Assembly: GCA_002298335.1 (NCBI GenBank)
Contig: DBNK01000024.1
Coordinates: 145,155 to 160,300, forward strand
Source of the DNA: Thalassolituus sp. UBA674
GTDB lineage: Bacteria > Pseudomonadota > Gammaproteobacteria > Pseudomonadales > Oceanobacteraceae
Length of the DNA stretch: 15,146 nt
Direction: 5' to 3'
A program made the translations under genes and the position numbers. The notes beneath the pieces were generated by a model. The model saw only the letters and a list, made by a program, of their open reading frames with translations, did no database searches and was not told where the DNA came from. Shown piece by piece: positions 13,535-15,146 of the stretch; within the stretch, counting starts at the first letter, position 1, and every line of letters starts with the position of its first letter.

Positions 13535-15146
13535 GATGCCACCTCCGCCGCGCTGTCCTGCAGGCACTGTCGCGGCAGAGCGAACAGCCATTCATGCTGC
13601 TCCAGCCAGCCGTCCACATCCTGCATCAGCTGCAGGCTCAGGTCCGGCAGACAGCGCAGCGTCGCCGTGCGGTTAAGTGCCGAATAATCGGAAGCCATTT
13701 CTTTATCCAGAACCCGCTGACGTTTATCCTCCGGCGTGTTCAGCAGTGCCCACAACAGCCCGGGCAACGGTGTCTGCGGGGCTTGCCAGCTGCGCCAGTA
13801 GTGCTGCAGACACTGGCGGAGGTAATCCTGAGCGGCAGCCTGATCCGGCGCGGCAAAGCTGAACTCCTGCAGTTCTTTTTTACCGCCAACGATCACTGCC
13901 CCCTGAACCCGCCCGGGCTCAGCGGCTGCCAGCAGGACCAGGTCCAGCCACAGACCGAGCAGATGTTCACCGCGGATATCGCTGCTGCGGCTCTGCACCA
14001 GCAGGCCCTGCCATACGCCATGGTATTCACCACTGAGGATGCAGCTGAGTTCCCTGCTCTCTCCGGACAGTTCCGGCCCCGGCACCTGCAGTGTCAGTCG
14101 CGCCGTACCGGAAGCGGGTTCACCGTGGCACAGCTTCAGCAGCACGTCGGACAAGGGTTGCAGCTGGCTGCTGATGGCTTCAGCCTGCAATTCCCCCAGA
14201 CCGGATACCGGCAGATGACCCAGCGCCTGTTCCCGCTGTACATAGGTACCGAGGTCGCCATGCCCGGCCACCTGATCGGCCAGCCAACGGGTGCGCAGCT
14301 GGCTGTTTTCCAGATTATCCGGAATGAAGGTTTCTTCATCGCGGGCTTCATCGGCATACAGCTCCGGCGACAGGCGCAGGCGCCGTTTCATGAAGAAATC
14401 GGCGGGTTTGAGCAGGCTGGCTTTGACGTCTTCCCAGAGCACCTGCGACGCATCAAATTCGTCCGGCATGGGAAGCGCACGGTCAAAGAATGGCCGCTCA
14501 CTGAGTGGTTGCTGAGCGGCATTGACGACCCCCGCCCACAGTCTGTGGTGGCTGGGAACACGACGCTGACCGTCGGCGCTGTAGCTGCTGCGGCTGAACG
14601 GCTGCAACGGCAGCTCTTCGGTCAGCCACTGACGCAGCCGGGCACGGCTGTCTTTGCCCGGCAGGTCTTCATCACCGGCCAGACAGTAGCTGTCGCTGAC
14701 GTAATCCAGCAGTTCGCTGATCAGCACGGAGGGCTGCAATTCGTGATTTTCGCGCACATCGCGGCCGCGGTAGCTGACGTAGAGTTTGTCCTGTGCGGAA
14801 CACAGGGCTTCAAGCACCAGATAGCGGTCGTCCTCGCGACGTGAACGATCGCCACGACGGGCCTTGCCGCTGGCGATCAGATCAAAGCCGACCGGTACCA
14901 CCTGACGCGGGTAATCCTGATCGTTCATGCCCAGCAGACACACGGCACGGAAGGGAATGGAGCGCATCGGCATCAGGGTACAGAAGTTCACCGGCCCGGC
15001 GAGGAAGCGCTGCCAGCCGCCCTGGGCAGTGAGATACTCACGGAACCAGTTGCGTACCACCTGTGGCGACAGGTCGCCACTGAAATCGGCATCGCGCAGC
15101 TCATCATGCCAGCGGCCCAGTGCATCCCGCACCCGCTGCAGCTGCA
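13531..15146 (-). CDS. recC: Exodeoxyribonuclease V subunit gamma, RecC (C-terminal part)
   Basis: The frame is open to the window edge, so the start lies outside. About 537 residues are visible, roughly the C-terminal half of a protein that is 1122 residues in E. coli. The most diagnostic block is SIPFRAVCLLGMNDQDYPRQ, followed by RRGDRSRREDDRYLVLEAL and the YVSYRGRDVRENHELQPSVL segment, all close to RecC. RecC recognises Chi and splits the DNA strands inside RecBCD; it is a helicase/nuclease-like fold without catalytic activity. Its TGA stop (13531-13533) overlaps the recB GTG start. It is the most upstream gene of the operon seen here; the operon promoter is outside the window. Confidence 0.96.
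   Translation of the reverse strand, partial: QLQRVRDALGRWHDELRDADFSGDLSPQVVRNWFREYLTAQGGWQRFLAGPVNFCTLMPMRSIPFRAVCLLGMNDQDYPRQVVPVGFDLIASGKARRGDRSRREDDRYLVLEALCSAQDKLYVSYRGRDVRENHELQPSVLISELLDYVSDSYCLAGDEDLPGKDSRARLRQWLTEELPLQPFSRSSYSADGQRRVPSHHRLWAGVVNAAQQPLSERPFFDRALPMPDEFDASQVLWEDVKASLLKPADFFMKRRLRLSPELYADEARDEETFIPDNLENSQLRTRWLADQVAGHGDLGTYVQREQALGHLPVSGLGELQAEAISSQLQPLSDVLLKLCHGEPASGTARLTLQVPGPELSGESRELSCILSGEYHGVWQGLLVQSRSSDIRGEHLLGLWLDLVLLAAAEPGRVQGAVIVGGKKELQEFSFAAPDQAAAQDYLRQCLQHYWRSWQAPQTPLPGLLWALLNTPEDKRQRVLDKEMASDYSALNRTATLRCLPDLSLQLMQDVDGWLEQHEWLFALPRQCLQDSAAEVAS
13541..13546 (-). promoter_or_regulatory. Ribosome-binding site that fixes the recB start
   Basis: On the minus strand, GGAGGT (13546-13541) lies 6 bases before the GTG at 13534. 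It is inside the last codons of recC. A Shine-Dalgarno this strong and well spaced favours GTG 13534 over the upstream in-frame ATG at 13591. Confidence 0.8.

Noticed and set aside
13535..13591. RecB start at the ATG at 13591
   Set aside because: It would overlap recC by 61 bp and add an unusual leader, while GTG at 13534 has a strong ribosome-binding site and the 4-bp overlap seen elsewhere in this operon.

Overview
The window looks like chromosomal DNA of a free-living gammaproteobacterium with moderately high GC. RecC, RecB and RecD, a KtrA/KtrB potassium uptake pair and the DUF748 protein are all gammaproteobacterial in style, and an Oceanospirillales-like marine organism is my guess (inference, low confidence). 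Except for one gene, every gene is on the minus strand.

Layout. Bases 1-462 hold no working gene. They contain a diverged copy of a palindromic element (83-128) and a broken copy of the 3' end of the potassium transporter gene ktrB (210-399). A plus-strand gene for a secreted or periplasmic beta-lactamase-fold serine hydrolase follows (463-1851). It ends within 4 bp of the stop codon of the intact ktrB (1848-3224). ktrA (3221-3874) lies upstream of ktrB and overlaps it by 4 bp. A strong terminator (3974-4008) separates this pair from a tRNA-Val(GAC) gene (4018-4094), which has a clear sigma70-type promoter.

Bases 4095-4794 are an unusual gene-free stretch. It holds two 51-bp direct repeats, a third short copy, an inverted fragment of the neighbouring tRNA-Val, and five intact or decayed copies of a 31-bp palindromic element. 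A small GIY-YIG nuclease gene (4795-5088) directly borders it.

The second half is one tightly packed minus-strand operon, recC (cut by the window end), recB, recD and a large DUF748/AsmA-like envelope protein. recC/recB and recB/recD overlap by 4 bp, and only 8 bp separate recD from the DUF748 gene. RecBCD acts on double-strand DNA ends in the cytoplasm. The DUF748 protein is probably anchored in the inner membrane and faces the periplasm, so its place in this operon has no obvious functional link.

Most interesting observations: (1) the hydrolase gene sits between two same-orientation copies of the ktrB 3' end, one intact and one decayed, which looks like the scar of an insertion; (2) an inverted tRNA-Val fragment matches 29 of 32 bases of the real tRNA about 100 bp away; (3) a palindrome cluster sits beside a GIY-YIG nuclease; (4) the DUF748 protein contains five ungapped 41-residue repeats.
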